Positions 12,455-24,960 of a DNA stretch of 64,000 nucleotides are shown here, piece by piece (position 1 is the first letter of the stretch; every line of letters starts with the position of its first letter). The stretch spans positions 1,166,001 through 1,230,000 of the forward strand of contig LSRY02000004.1 of the NCBI GenBank assembly GCA_001643675.2, in the 5' to 3' direction. Source of the stretch: Monocercomonoides exilis (Eukaryota; Preaxostyla; Oxymonadida; Polymastigidae). The notes beneath the pieces are model-generated. The model made no database searches. It was not told where the DNA came from and was given only the letters and a program-made list of their open reading frames with translations. Made by a program: the position numbers and the translations under genes.

Positions 12455-12544
12455 ATGGTAACGGAATGATCAACATTTCATGATCATTTTTGATCTTATT
12501 TTCAGATCAGTTAAACGTTTGCGACTTTTCATAAAGAATGACCC
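12455..12544 (-). repeat. Right TIR of element A
   Basis: Inverted copy of 5303-5390; the outermost bases read AATGACCC on the plus strand, followed by ATAT. Confidence 0.75.
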
Positions 12545-12577
12545 ATATAATACATTTTTTTCGTTTGAGTGAAGAGG

Positions 12578-13830
12578 TTATGCGCGATGATGGAAAAGAA
12601 ATAAATTAACATGATGATTGAAAATGTTGTCATTTTGTTGCACTGGATGCAATTGAGGAATTTTTCCGTTTACTGTGATTTTCGCATTTGTGGAACAGAA
12701 GGTTGGTGTTTGAAGAGGAACAAACGTTGAGGCGAGAAGTGTGAGGAAGGCATCTTGCAGGAGGGAAATGAAGCCGGTGAGGGCATACTCGATGGTGGCA
12801 CATGGGGTCTGTTGGGGTCTGCCACAGGCATCAGAATTTGTTCCATTGATGGCAACGATTTTGTTCTGGTCGATGATCGGAAGCCATCCATTGTACACAT
12901 CGCTATCTGCAGTTCCTGCGTTCCACACTCTTTTTGCTGGGGTTGTTGATCCACAATTCTCAAATGGGGATTGGGTGATGGCATTACCACTGAAGAACAC
13001 ATCATTGCCCCTGCCATTTTTTGCAGTGTTGCCATTGAAAAAGCAGAAAGTGATGAATCTAATTTCGTTCATCCAAGTGAATGTTGCATCCAAATAGATG
13101 GCGGCTCCGCCGCGTGTTGATGAAGTTGATGTCAATTCATTATTTACAAATTGGCACTCATTGATTGAAAAATGACTTGGTTTATTTTGTGGAGGCCAAT
13201 TGAATGTTAGAGAACCAGCAGAATCGCCACCAGAATTTGAAATACACTTGCATTTGGAAAACAGGAATTGAGCATTTGATGGTATCCTTTCGAGCCTAAA
13301 ATACCAACCAGTTCCACACCAATCAGTTATTGAACAACTTTCAACTTTATTTTCCGTAAATATCCAAACAGCATTTGCTTGTGGATTCCATATTGCGGAT
13401 GCTCCTCCATGAGCAACCGAACAGCTTGTGAAATTGGATTTTGAGATCTTGACATTTAATAAATATCTACAAAACAATGTTCCTCCTTCCCAGCCACCTG
13501 TGCAAGAACAATTGTTGAATGAGTATGAAAAAATCGCAAGGTTTGCATTTGAACATACAACAAAGAGTGCACCGCCCGCAGATCCATTTCCTCTATACTA
13601 TTCATTCCATTTGCACAATTAAAAGCGATAGCTATACAATTCAGCAAAGGGCAATCAACATTATTTCTCTCTGTGAGATTCAGATCCATTATATTTTACA
13701 AGTTCATTTGATAAAAATCTTGTCTGATGGAGAAAAGAGGCGTTGAAGGCATAAAGAGAAGTGGTAGGGCTGTTGAGGTTGGGAAGGATAGCATAATAGA
13801 TGATAGTTTGTTCACTATGAAATATTGAAA
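12578..13830 (-). pseudogene. Parallel beta-helix surface protein (broken)
   Basis: Minus strand, roughly 400 residues. The upstream part (about 13830-13590, with CPLLNCIAIAFNCANGMNS) and the downstream part (from GNGSAGGALFVVCSN, about 13590) are in different frames, so there is a frameshift near 13590. The body has the repeating pattern of polymorphic beta-helix proteins: SNFTSCSVAHGGAS, FTENKVESCS, NECQFVNNE, GGAAIYLD, FFNGNTAKNG. It ends with DACGRPQQTPCATIEYAL, the same CGR.Q.PC block as the fragment at 26390-26680. The stop (12578) lies 34 bp outside the right end of element A, so the 3' end may have been cut by that insertion. No membrane anchor is seen. Likely a cell-surface or secreted protein family. 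Confidence 0.6.
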
Positions 13831-15100
13831 CTAATTTGAAAAAGATAATACAAATAAAGAAAACTTTTGCATAATCTTTCTTTATTCACAAGAATCAATG
13901 TTAATCATGACAATAAAAAAACAATTCACACGTTTTTAAAATTATTCTTTCGACAAATCTTTCAGAACATCTTGTTGAACAATGAAATTTAAAAAGGTTG
14001 TTAATAAAACTCTGGATAACATTTTTTCGCATTAGCATTTGAAAACTTAAATAATTGTGTAAATGAATAATCAAAATAACTCTTCAGTTGTTAACTCCAT
14101 TCCAAAGTCATCAATCATTGAACAACTCACATTAAGAATAATCAAAAATGGGTTGTTGAAAATTTTCATGAAAAAAACTTTGTTTTCATATCTTCAAATT
14201 TTGATTTTGTTTAATGAGAATTTTATTTATAATAAACATTAAAATGTTATTTGTTAGAAAATGTTAAATGATGTGTTTTTGTTTTTGAGAATAATTCTAA
14301 AACATATTGTGACAATCGTTTCTTTAACAAGTACAATTATGAAAATATATACTGTTTATTGAAATTGGTCTCTTTATTGGCATTACATCGTGCAAAAAAT
14401 ATTTTTGGATTAAAAACGATATTTTTATATGTCAATTTTTTGTTCACATTTTCTTCACTTCACTCCTATTTTGAAAAAGATTCCACTTGCATTTCAACTG
14501 TATAATAAGTGTTATTTCTCAAATATAGTTGCATAATCTATTGCATCTTTAAATATTGAAAGTCGGTTGTTTTTATTGGAAACTTTATGATAAAATAAAA
14601 CAAATAATCAAAATAAATTATTTCCAATATCTTAATCTCTGAAGAAAGATATGGAAAAATGATGATGGTATTGGAATTTTCTTTCAAAAAGTTCAATTAT
14701 ATTATTAAAAACAGATATTTTAATATCACTGAAAGATTTTATTTTGTTTTATTTATTTTTTATTTTTTTTTTTTGAAAATAGGAAGGAGGGGTGGAGAGA
14801 GAAATATTTACAACAAAAGAGTCTTGAGAATCAATTTGATAATTCAGGCTCATCGAGAATAAATAACTTTTCAAAAAGAGCACACTGTGATGGACATTTA
14901 TAGTTTGCATTTTATTATTGCTTGATGATGAGGAGATTGTTTTTAGGCTCTTTCTCCTCTTTCAAGTTTTTTTTTCACAACAGGATCCTCTCATTTTTTC
15001 GTTACAAACATTCATTTATCATCAATGAGAACAAACAGGTTTCGTTCATAATGTGATTCCCCATCCAAATCGTTCAATTGTCGAAAAGTTTTCAATTTCA
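13831..15100. other. AT-rich intergenic region
   Basis: No gene is supported. Short poly-T and AT-rich tracts only, and no TIR or tandem repeat was recognised. Confidence 0.5.
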
Positions 15101-18100
15101 TCACAAAAGCACCTCATCGCTGTTGAGCTTCCGCTGCTTTGCTTTCTTCTCCTTCACATGGTCAAAATAACGCTGTGCAGTCTCTGTCTGCATTTCTGTG
15201 TCTCTCTCTGGATCATTCAGCAGAGCAAGAGCCGAAGACGCACCTTCCACCAAAACTGATAGTCCGGACACAAAGTCCTCTTGGTTGTGCAAGAGATATT
15301 TTACAAGCTGCCTTTTCTTCGTTTCCAGCGCTTCCAAAAATTCTGAATATGTCTTCTCCAAAACAAGGAGTTATTATGTTGCTTCATTCATAAGTGATAG
15401 AATCTTCTCGTTGTCTTTTGGTCGACATTTCACAAAATGACTGATTTCTTCGTTCACATCATTAAACTTTATCTGAAAATTGATTCTTATGTCGAGAAAG
15501 TCTGAAAACTCCGATGAAAGTCTATGCATTTTATCGATTTTTTCCACTGAAACATCCACGCTTTGAGTCGTCTTAGTCAGCGATTCAACAATTATTATTA
15601 TCCGATAACAAAGTTCAGCATCAAGTGGATACGCAACGGCAGTCCGCCGCTTCAAAAGCTGAACAAAGAACTCTTGAATGACAGAGGCAAACGAAAGCAC
15701 AACTGATGGGATGACTAACGATGTATAAAATAAAGTGACAAGGTTTGCAATCAGCGGCTAGGGTGGCGGTTGGATCAGAACAGAACCTGATCGCGCAATT
15801 CCCATTGAAATCTTGTCGAGTGAGAGCAAATTCCGCGAAATTGCTCCGATTGAGCTGAAAATGCTGTTGTGTGACACTGGTCCATATTCACTTAAAGAAG
15901 AAGTTAAAGATGATGAAGAAGAAGGTTGCATGAATGCCATAATTGAGGAAGGCAGAGAAGATTCAGTAGATAATGGAGAATATCGATAGTTTGAGAGCTC
16001 AGAAGTTGAAGATGAGGAAACAGAGCCAACAAAGGCAGAGGTGTACGTGTTGGTTGACGAAACTGTTGTTGACTCTGATGAGACTGTTGCAATGGAAGAT
16101 GTCGAGCCGCCAGAATGCGAAAGGCCACCGCCCATTCTGTTGAATTCAATGAGGCCAATTTCATCTCCTTTGCGCTTTTTCGCATCTCCTCTAAAACTAA
16201 ATGGAATCTTCTTTTCAGACAGCAAATCGAGGGAATAAGGCTGTGACGCAGATGTGCTTGCTCCAAATGAACTGAATTGTTGTTGTTGTCTTTGCTGTTG
16301 TTGGTTCACTTGTTGAGAATGGATGTTTTCTGTTGACTTCAGCGTTGACAGTTCATACGACCGGAAGATGTGCAAAACAATGTTCACCAACTGCTCCCAC
16401 ACTGTTATCTTCTTCATTCCTCTGAGCAGATACTCTCACTCCGCTTCGAAAAGCTGCTTTATCAGCTCCGTCTTGTCCATCTTCGAGTATGCCTGGTGGA
16501 TGTGTGTTGGAAGCGACACAACTTACACAAACCGCATTTCGCAAAAGCTGCACACATATGGCTTGTCATCTGGAACGAACTGAAGAGGAGATGTTGGATC
16601 GGGAGTAACTCGTGACTCCACCACGGCAAACTTGAGCTGCTGGTTCTTTAAAAAAGAAAATAATATTCTGCTCGTGTGTCAATGCACAAACAGGCTGATG
16701 CGAGCTGACAGATGAAAACGATCTGTGGTTGAACCTGCAACCTGCACGGAAAGAGAAGGAACCGTTTCGAGAATGCCCAAAGGACTGGCGAGAAAAAGAG
16801 GCTGATGGACTTCGTGATGTTGTCAATGAAGGAAACACAGAAAGAGAAGCCGAGCGGCGCAATGGTGTCTGCTGCCCAGGGGATTGAAAAGGCGATGGAG
16901 AAGCATACTGGACAGGAGAGCCAAAAGCAGACGTTGCAAACGAAAATGCACGAGTTGATGGCGCGAAGCCGATTTCGGTGGTAGATTGGTCAGAAAAGAG
17001 CGAGGCGAATGTTGACTGTCTGTTTCGAGAGAAGGAAAAGTGGCGCTGGTGCAATATCTGATGCTGTGCAATATGCTCCAACTGAACAGGTGGTGGGCTC
17101 TGTGGCAACGGAGTGCTGTTTGGAGGAGAGCCAACAAAAGAGGGCTTTTCTGCTGTTTGCGTTGATGAGGCATGTCTCATCCACTGAATATAAAATGATT
17201 TTTAAAAGGAAAGTATTGCAGGAGTTTTGAGCCTCCAAGCCGAATTGATAATCTTCGACTTTGCTGCTTGGAAAGCGCAGACATTGCTCCTGTTCCTTCA
17301 TTCAATCCTGCACTCCCATTGAATCCAGATGAGTGGTGTGAATATGAAGCACCATCGCTTCCTTCTCCCTGTAAAAGAAATAGCAACTCGTACAGTTGTG
17401 AAACGTGCAAATAAGGCAGATAACGATGATGAGTGGATGAACACACCGCTAACTCAGCTCGTCACACACTTAAACAGGATTGGACTTGAACAGAAGATCG
17501 AACATTGAAAATCGCTCGTTAAGCGCTTATGCAAATTCTGTGACGTTCGGCAAGGAAGCTACAACAAGCATCGTTTCCTTCAGCAAAGCATTGGTTGAAG
17601 ATAGCTCATTCCAGATATGTGGAGGCATTTTTTCAGGTTCGGCGTTGTCTATCTGCTCGGAATGTTCAGTGTTGTCTGCATCAGCCCCCATCTTGTTGTT
17701 TTGCAGAATGTTGTTCGTTGAATACTGCAGCGGAGAAAACAGGTCTGTCTTCCCAAGAAGTGTTGTAGCTGATGAGGCATTTTCCTTTTCTGCAAAGCGG
17801 AATCCTTCCATTTCTAATGTCTCAAGTGGTGTTTCTCCAGACATCATTGAAAATATTCTGTTCAACGTCTCCGAATGAGGATCATTGATTAGAGAAATAT
17901 TTGTATCGTTTATTCTGATTTGAACTATTTTTATTCTCTGGTATTTTTTCCTTGAATAATGACATTTCTTGTTTATCAGTTCTGACAACAAAATAAACAC
18001 AATATCATCTTCGAATTTTGCATTGATTTGTTCAGCAGTTTCAAGCCCCAATTCTTGTTCAAATATTTTCGATTCTTTCAGTCAGTTCTTTATCAACTTC

Positions 18101-18130
18101 TTCAAGAACTTTTCCGAATGAAAGTTTCCA
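15101..18130 (-). CDS. Multi-exon hypothetical protein with possible PUB-like domain
   Basis: Protein-like minus-strand segments lie at 18130-17527, 17370-17177, 17180-16566, 16417-15758, 15700-15374 and 15361-15101. Splice-like signals separate some of them: CTTTTACAG before GGAGAAGG near 17370, and TATTCAG before TGGATGAG near 17187. The first segment has KKYQRIKIVQIRIND...LINDPHS...ETLEMEGFRF, whose spacing recalls a PUB domain (binds the p97/Cdc48 C-terminus in ubiquitin-pathway proteins). This is a tentative match by eye. The middle exons are Ser/Gln-rich (SSSSTSEL, QQQQRQQQQ); the last two are helical, ending KYLLHNQEDFVSGLSVLV. Two adjacent TAA codons break the frame near 15370, and a frame change occurs near 18070, so the gene may be damaged or mis-spliced in my reading. 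The neighbour on the other strand is USP copy 3. Confidence 0.45.
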
Positions 18131-18585
18131 AAATGACGCAATTTCAAGATATGAATGTATAAATCAGTTTGAACTTCAAATTTCAGTCTGAGTGTGCTAA
18201 ATTTAATTTTATCTTCATTAATAATAAATAATAAATTACGAATTTTCATGTTTGGAAATTTTTATTATTTCCATAGATCATGGCAATTTGGGCATGAATT
18301 GTTTTTGTTATATTCAACACAACTTGATCAAAAATTAAAATTGGAATAGGAAAATGAAGTTTTTTGGATCGCGCAAAATGCACAAGTTATTTGTACGTTT
18401 CTGATCAAATAGCACTTAAAAACATTTTTCCCCGTTTTCATTTTCTGTTCATCTTAGTGAAAGAGGTTGAGAACAGCACTGAATTCATTATTTGAAATTT
18501 CATAATTTTGTATTTTCATTATTTTTAACTATCTTTGATCAATATTTATTTCTTGCTGATAAAATTGAAGAAAAGATATTTTTCT
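18131..18585 (+). promoter_or_regulatory. Intergenic region upstream of USP copy 3
   Basis: AT-rich and divergent between the minus-strand gene ending upstream and USP copy 3. At 18280-18410 it carries the GATCATGGC...TTTGGGCAT...TGCACAAGTTATTTGT block shared with the upstream repeats of USP copy 1, so it probably contains the family's promoter or subterminal repeat. Confidence 0.4.
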
Positions 18586-20538
18586 ATGTTCAATACCGGA
18601 AGAAAACATCACGGAATGAGCAGGAAGTCAATTAAAGCAGACGTTGATAGCATCGAAGAATTGCTTCGAAATATGCCATACGATAGAACCTTGCTTGTGT
18701 TTTCGAAGTTCATGAACGAAAACGATTTAGGCAAATTGCTTTGTTTTGATTACATGAAATCACCTCTTTGTTTGTATTTTTTATTGCAATAATTCAAAAT
18801 ATTTTTTCATCTTTTTCCTTTGCGTGAACATTTTTTTTCTTATTTATTAATTTTTCTTTCTTTCGAAACCTTCAATAAAGCACCTCTGACATGCCTTGTT
18901 AAAGAATTGAGATTTGCATTTAATGATGCTTCAATTCCGATAAAGAATAAGATGATACTAGCTCTTACGCAAAATTACTCTCAAAAGGAACTGCGCAATG
19001 AATTCGGATTCAATATCGAAGTTTCCTTATATGATGATGCTGATTGGATTCAACACAGAAAAAGAAAGCTGCTCACGAAGGAAAATACATTCAGAAGAAG
19101 GGAAATTAATAAAAACATCAGTGAGGAAATTTTGCTCAGTTTTGATGATGAAAGTGAGACATCATCGAGCAGGAGATATGACGTAGAAGACAATAGAAAT
19201 AAAGCATCTTCATTTTATCCTCTTCATGTTCAGTCTTCTTCTTCATCGTTGACTTCATTTCCTTCTCCTTTCTCATCTCCACCTTCCATCTCACCTGACT
19301 CTCCTTTCAACACATTTCATTTATCCTCCTTCGCTCCTATTTCTTCAATGAACACTTCTTCCTCTTTAGCGAGTTCTTCATCAAGTGCTTCTCTTCCTTT
19401 GCCATCAACATCATCACTTATTCATGAGCCTTCTCTAACAGAGAAAAAACACACCAAATTGCCGAAAAATATTACTTCAAAAAATATTTCGATTCCTTCT
19501 TTTTCTGTTCCAGTCTCATCAGTTGCATCTCCACAGGGAAATACATCAACGATCTCATTTTCTTCATTCACTTCGAGTTCTTCATCCATTCATTCAACAT
19601 TTCCACAATTGAAGAATTATACTGATCAATCAATGATGTCAAAGTTTCCGTCATCATCAAATGAAAATAACTCTTCGGCTTCAAATCCTTCTCAGTCATT
19701 GTTATCTTCTTCATTGCATTCCTCCTCCTCTTCTTCCTCACCAAACTCCTTCGCCAACATCTCCTCTTTCCCCATCATTTCCGTTCCCGATGTCTCTTCT
19801 CGCCCATCATCATCCATTTTTCTCGCATCCATTGAACCCCATTCATCTTCTTCCACTTCCTCTTCATCTTATCCTTTTTTATCATCTTCATCTTCTACTT
19901 CACTTGGAACACCACTTATCTTCTCCTCATCATTATCTGCTTCAGTTGATCGCTCATTTCCTCCGCATAACGCGAGCATTATTAACTCTGAAAGTGTTCT
20001 TTCCAATGAATCATATCCTTCTCCCGCGAACACTTCTTCATTGAAAAATGAAATCAATTCTACTTCCTCCTCATCCTCTCCTTTCGCATCAGCTTCCTCA
20101 GCAACAACAACTTCAGCTCAGCCTTCTTCTCTGTCTCCTTCCTCATCACAGGCTGCAGAAGCTTTTTCAACTTCATCTTCTATCCGAGCTTCATCAACTT
20201 CTGCACTTCCTCCTTTGCCTCTGTCGTCATCATCTTCCTCTTCCTCTTCCTCATTCTCCTTTTCTTCCTCTTCTCCTCCTCCTCCTCCATCTTTTAATTC
20301 TATTCCAAATTATTCATTTATTACATCATCATATTCTTCTGTTTCCTCCTCCTCCTCTTCCTGTTCTCCATCACCTTCCTCTTCTTCATTGCAACTTCAT
20401 CAAACTTTATCATCCACACAAAAAGAGATTATTCCTTCATCTTTTTTCTCTTCTTCTTCTGAACTGCCTCGCACTTCTTCCTCTTCCTCTTCATCATTTC
20501 CTTCCTCCTCTTCCTCTTCCTCTTCCTCTTCCTCTTCC

Positions 20539-20576
<38 letters not shown>

Positions 20577-22119
20577 CTCTTCCTCTTTATCTTCCTCTTT
20601 ATCTTCCTCCTTTCCTTCATCTCCCTCATCTCCTTCCCCTCCCTCCCCTCCCTTTTCAGCAACAGAAGACGGTTCATTTCATTCATCAGAATGTTCTATT
20701 GAGACTCCATTCCAAAATGAAAAATCCACAAGAACCTCTCAAACAGTTATTCAAGTATCGCTTTTTGCGAACTCTTCTTCCACAACTGCTGTTGCATTCA
20801 CAGCATCTTCTCCTTTTGATTCAAATTCTTCATCACCTTCAGGAAACTCATCACAATCATCACAGCAGTTTTTGAATACGAAAAATTCAACATCTGACAC
20901 ATATCATAATTTTTCTTTGTCCACTTTGAAGAATTCTCCTTCATTTGCTCCAGAACAATCATCTTTCTCACAACCACCAACTGCTCCAAAAGAAAAAACA
21001 ACTTTGCCATCTTCTTCAATTGATAGAATAGTTGATTATCTTAATAATTTTCAATTTGAAGCTGAAGAAAATATGGAAAAAAGAAAGAAAGATTCAAACG
21101 AACTATTAAAACCGTTTTCAAATGCACTCAAACGGGATGATGAAATCAAAGAGAAATCACGTTTATGTGTATTTCAACAATTGGAGTCGAAAAGAGGACT
21201 TGTGAACACAGGAAGTGTCTGTTCATTATCTTCTATTTGTCAATGTTTCGCTGCACTTGTCATTAACAGCAATCAAGTTGCAATGATGAACGATGAACAA
21301 GCAGAGTTCATTCAATTATTCGAAATGCTCCGGAAGTCAAAAAAGAACAGCAAAGTTTGGAATGGAACAGCTATATGGAACTTTTACGAATTGAAAATTG
21401 GACCAAGAAATGTGGCACAAAAACTGACTGATGTTTTTGATCAAATGTTGGATATGTTGTCGGATAAAAAGAATAAAATCTATCATATGTTTTCAATCTT
21501 CAGCCAAAACGTTCGTAAATGCACTCATTGTGAAAATTTATTAGTCTCAGACCGTGAAACAAAATATTATTTCACTATAAATGGATCTGACATTATCGGA
21601 GGCCTGGTAAAATTACTAACAAACATTAATCTTATCACAGAACAACGAAATCGAAGGTGTAATAGGTGTGAAACGGACCAACCTTGCATTCCATTCGTGC
21701 GTTTTGTATCATTTCCCGATATTCTTACAATTAATCATAATGTCAATGAATCTTTCAGGGTTGTCGCACCTCCAAAATCGATTGTGTTTGTTGAAAAGGG
21801 ACAGGGACAGAATGACTTGGAAATAAAAAACCCATTTATGTTAAAGGAAGAAAGGGATCTGATTTTGAAGGATACTGAGCGATCTATCGTTTATGATTTG
21901 GTTTGTTGCATTATTCACTCAACAGCAATATACGAACAAGGTCATTTTATTGTGATTGTCAAAAAGGATGTGAATAGACCGTCATATTCTTCTATTTTTT
22001 TGGAGTGCAATGATAATAGCGTGTCAGAAATATTTCCAGACAAATGGGAGGAATACTGGATTTCAATGTCACAAGAAAATTGGAAACCTTCTCTTTCTTT
22101 TTATAAAAAAGTCATGTGA
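18586..22119 (+). CDS. USP-type ubiquitin protease-like protein, copy 3 (no DDE domain)
   Basis: Exon 1 starts at ATG 18586 and ends about 18769; the intron 18770-18880 has a GTTTGT donor and an AATAAAG acceptor; exon 2 runs to TGA at 22117-22119. The N-terminal helical domain (ELRFAFNDASIPIKNKMILALTQN) aligns with LEDLSVVYNNAPLHTQTTMLQALSRN of copy 2. A Ser-rich linker of about 600 residues follows, including an unbroken poly-Ser tract near 20510-20590. The C-terminal 330 residues form a USP fold: Cys box GLVNTGSVCSLSS (catalytic Cys TGT at 21220-21222), CTHC...CNRC zinc pairs, and His box EQGHFIVIV. The Cys box is atypical (GSVCS instead of GNTCY), so activity against ubiquitin is uncertain, although Cys and His remain. 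The protein ends just after PSLSFYKK, where copies 1 and 2 continue into the DDE-like domain. Element B is inserted at the stop codon. This is the only uninterrupted member of the family in the window. Confidence 0.8.
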
Positions 22120-22124
22120 CATAT
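22117..22124. repeat. Target-site duplication of element B (left)
   Basis: TGACATAT, repeated at 25905-25912. The first three bases are the stop codon of USP copy 3. Confidence 0.85.
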
Positions 22125-22197
22125 TAGGCCTTTGCGACAAGTAAAAATAAAGCGAGGCATGTCGGTCGAATGACAAAATCAATGTCGAGAAGTGTTT

Positions 22198-22200
<3 letters not shown>

Positions 22201-22229
<29 letters not shown>
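22201..22229. repeat. Poly-T tract
   Basis: An uninterrupted T run of nearly 30 bases just inside the left end of element B. Element C has only a short T run at the equivalent place, so it varies in length. Confidence 0.9.
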
Positions 22230-22234
<5 letters not shown>

Positions 22235-22793
22235 CTAAATGTATTTTATATTCTTAAATATTCAGCTTGTATCTGAATACCCTTCTGACATGAAAATTTG
22301 AGAAAAATATATTTTTGAATGAACGAAAAATTGTATAAAAATCGTTTTGATAAAAAAATTTTTATGAAACTTCAATTATGAAAGAAGAAAGCCAAAACAA
22401 GAATTATTGAAAACAAAACTAATTTTTTTTAACTTCAGAAGATGAAATGAAAACACGAAAATGTTTCTATCAAACCAAAAACAAATAAAATAATTGAAAC
22501 ATAAATTTTTTTATTAATCCAAGAAAATATTCAGTTAAAGTACATACAATCGAAAAAACATGCAATTGTAAATTTTGAAGCGATACTGTTTGAATTTGTT
22601 TTCATCTGCCTGTTCCATTATTTGTTAATATTTTAGTGATCTTAATATATCACTGTCAATTGACTGCATCCAGTTTCTTTTAATATAATTGAAAAAGCTC
22701 ATTACAAATACAAATGAAAGTAGATGAGCTAAAGCAAAAATTGATTAAAAAAGCATTTCTTTAACATAAGGAACAAGAAGAAAATGGAATGAG

Positions 22794-24960
22794 TTAGGAA
22801 GGCTGATTGTTTTTTGTTGAAATAGCAGAATTTGATAAAAGCGAAGCCTGAGAAGATGGTGAAATGAACACAGGAGATTGAGGAGAAGGATACGAAGGAG
22901 TAATTGATGTTGAGTAATGAGGTGCAGATGCTGGATATGTGGAAATTGATCTCATTGGCTGATTATTTGGTGATTTTGCTGTTTGTTGGTGCTGTGAGTT
23001 ATGGAATCCAAAATTGGAACATCGTGTGTTGAAGAAAGAACTTCAATTCGATGAAAAGTTGGCTGGGAATCAAAATGAGACTGAAGCAAAGCTGGAGTTT
23101 CAGAATATTCACTATTTGAAGAAGCTTCATTGAACTTTCTAAGCTTTCTTCATTTTTCTCCTCATATAATGTCAGTTCTCTTTCAGTTTCTCTCCACATT
23201 TCTCTCAATTTCTATTTCCTTCTCTCTCCTTCTCCTTTTGCATATCGTCCTCTGTTCTCTACTGCGCATCTCCCAACTCACGAAAGTTCCGCATGCACAC
23301 AAACTTGTATCCCACATCTATCCTTTTTATCTTCATCATCAACGCAGCTGTTATCCCCAGAACTTCCAGTCGCTTCTCATTCAGCAGCTTCCGCCTCTTT
23401 CTTCAGCTTGTCGCGAATCTCTGCAAACTTCTTCTCGTCGTGCAGCCTTTACGCTTCTTCTTCTTTCTATTAATATTGGATTCGGCTCTGTTCAGCCTCC
23501 TCCTCCTTCCGCTGCTGCTTTTCTTGATCTGCCATTTTCTTTCGCTCACCTTTTACAATTTTCTCAATCTTTTTTTTTCTTTCTCTTCTCATTTCAGGTC
23601 CAATCTTCTCTGCACATATCGCTCTTCAATCTCCTGATGCTTCTGATTTGCTGCAATTGTTGCTTCCCTCTGCTTCTTCTTCTGTTTCTCTTGCCGCATC
23701 TGGATCTCCCTTCCTCCCTCTCCCATCCGAACTCCTTCGTTTGCTCGCCCTGCTGCACTCTTCCACGGTCTGTCGTTTTTTGTGTCTAATTCTTCTTTCG
23801 AGTCATCTGCTCCTTCTTTTGGTTCTGTTTTGCCTTTTTCACTTCTTTGTTTCGTATTCTTCAATCAATCTTGTAAACAATGTATCATCTCTTGCATTTC
23901 CCTCCGACCAATTCTTCCTCTCGTTCTCCAAATTCCTCTTGTTCCTTCTAAAGTGCAAGTTCATCATGATTCCCCAGACCTCCGCTAAAGACTCCTTCAC
24001 CCTGTCTCTCATGTCCTCGCCCAGCGTCTCTTAATCCATCGCTCGCAGATACTACACCCTCTCCATCATCTATTGCAACCCGTCGCACCTCTGCTTTTGG
24101 TTGATGTGCTGCCAGTTCCAGCTCTCTCGCTTCCTCCTCTCGCCTTTCAGCACATTCTGGATTGCCCACTTCCACATGTCCCACAGCCGCTTCCGCACAA
24201 CTTTCTGCCCTATGGCAATCGTGTCCAGCATCCAAAGATGCGTCGAATCGACGTTAACTGACTCAGCTGAAGGTGAAATTGAAGGTGATTGCAAAGAGAT
24301 GGGTTAATTGTGTGATGAAAAAGATGCAGCAACATTTGAAAAAGTTCTGTCGGAAGATGAAGATGAGAAAAGGCCAAGAGGAAGAAGCAGATGAATTAGG
24401 TGATGGAGATATACTGTTGTTTTGAAGTGAAGTCATCTCAAAAGGAGAATGATTGTTTTGAAGTGTTGCGAAAGTATATGCAATTAGTTGTCGTTGCTGC
24501 TGTCTGTTATTTTACTGCTGATGCAGCTGAGAATCAGAAATATAAGAATTTAATTTTGTCATTTGTGAGTTTGCTTCGCTTGATAGCAAAGTCTTTCAAT
24601 GAGCCGTTAATGGAATGAAAATAGATTGGTTCGCAATTTGTTGTGCATATTGCGAATGCGACATTGATGACATTGATGGAGAAAGTGTTTGCATGGAAGA
24701 GATTGCAGAAGGATGTGATGGAAGGTTTATTACAGAAGAAGTATTGTTTGAAGGAAACTTCAGGATGAGGATGGAACTGTAGCTGGAACTGTTGCTGCTG
24801 CTGTTGTTGATGAAGCAAATGTATGTTTTGGAAGAAGGTTTTAATCAGAAGGAGCGCAATTTGTTGCTGTGTCTGCACCAAAGACCAGAAATTGGGGCAG
24901 AACAAGGAGATGTTCTGAAATGAGATGGATGTGATGGAGGAAAGAGTAGAATGAGAAGGA
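22794..24960 (-). pseudogene. Element B gene: Gln/Ser-rich, helical protein (decayed)
   Basis: The minus-strand reading matches the gene of element C piece by piece. It has a Gln-rich N-terminal part (HQQQQQQQFQLQ, about 24790), then WDMWKWAIQNVLKGERRKRE (about 24170), RVKESLAEVWGIMMNLHFRRNKRNLENE (about 24010-23920), a Lys/Glu/Gln coiled coil (REIQMRQEKQKKKQREATIAANQ, about 23700), and the C-terminal block NQPMRSI...PVFISPSSQASLLSNSAISTKNNQPS ending at 22794. Many stops and frame shifts separate these, so it is not expressed as one protein. It is conserved between B and C but not recognised as a transposase. It may be captured cargo or an accessory DNA-binding protein. Confidence 0.5.

Larger units (their letters stand above)
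5303..12544. mobile_element. Element A: 7.2 kb TIR-bounded element
   Basis: The left end starts GGGTCATTCTTTTTGAAAAG at 5303. The right end (12520-12544) is its reverse complement with one mismatch over the outer 26 bp. Similarity then continues through GATCAAAAAT and CATTCCGTTACCAT to about 90 bp. Both sides are flanked by ATAT (5299-5302 and 12545-12548), which fits a 4 bp target duplication. The 240 bp MITE at 59050-59289 has the same end sequence and the same 4 bp duplication length, so this is a real family. No transposase is recognisable inside. The cargo is a beta-helix fragment, a Pro/Ser-rich region on the plus strand and a decayed helical gene on the minus strand. It could be a gene-capturing non-autonomous element. 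Confidence 0.7.

Noticed and set aside
12578-13830. Bacterial autotransporter or contamination for the beta-helix genes
   Set aside because: They share base composition with the intron-bearing eukaryotic genes and are interleaved with eukaryotic transposons; beta-helix surface proteins also occur in protists.
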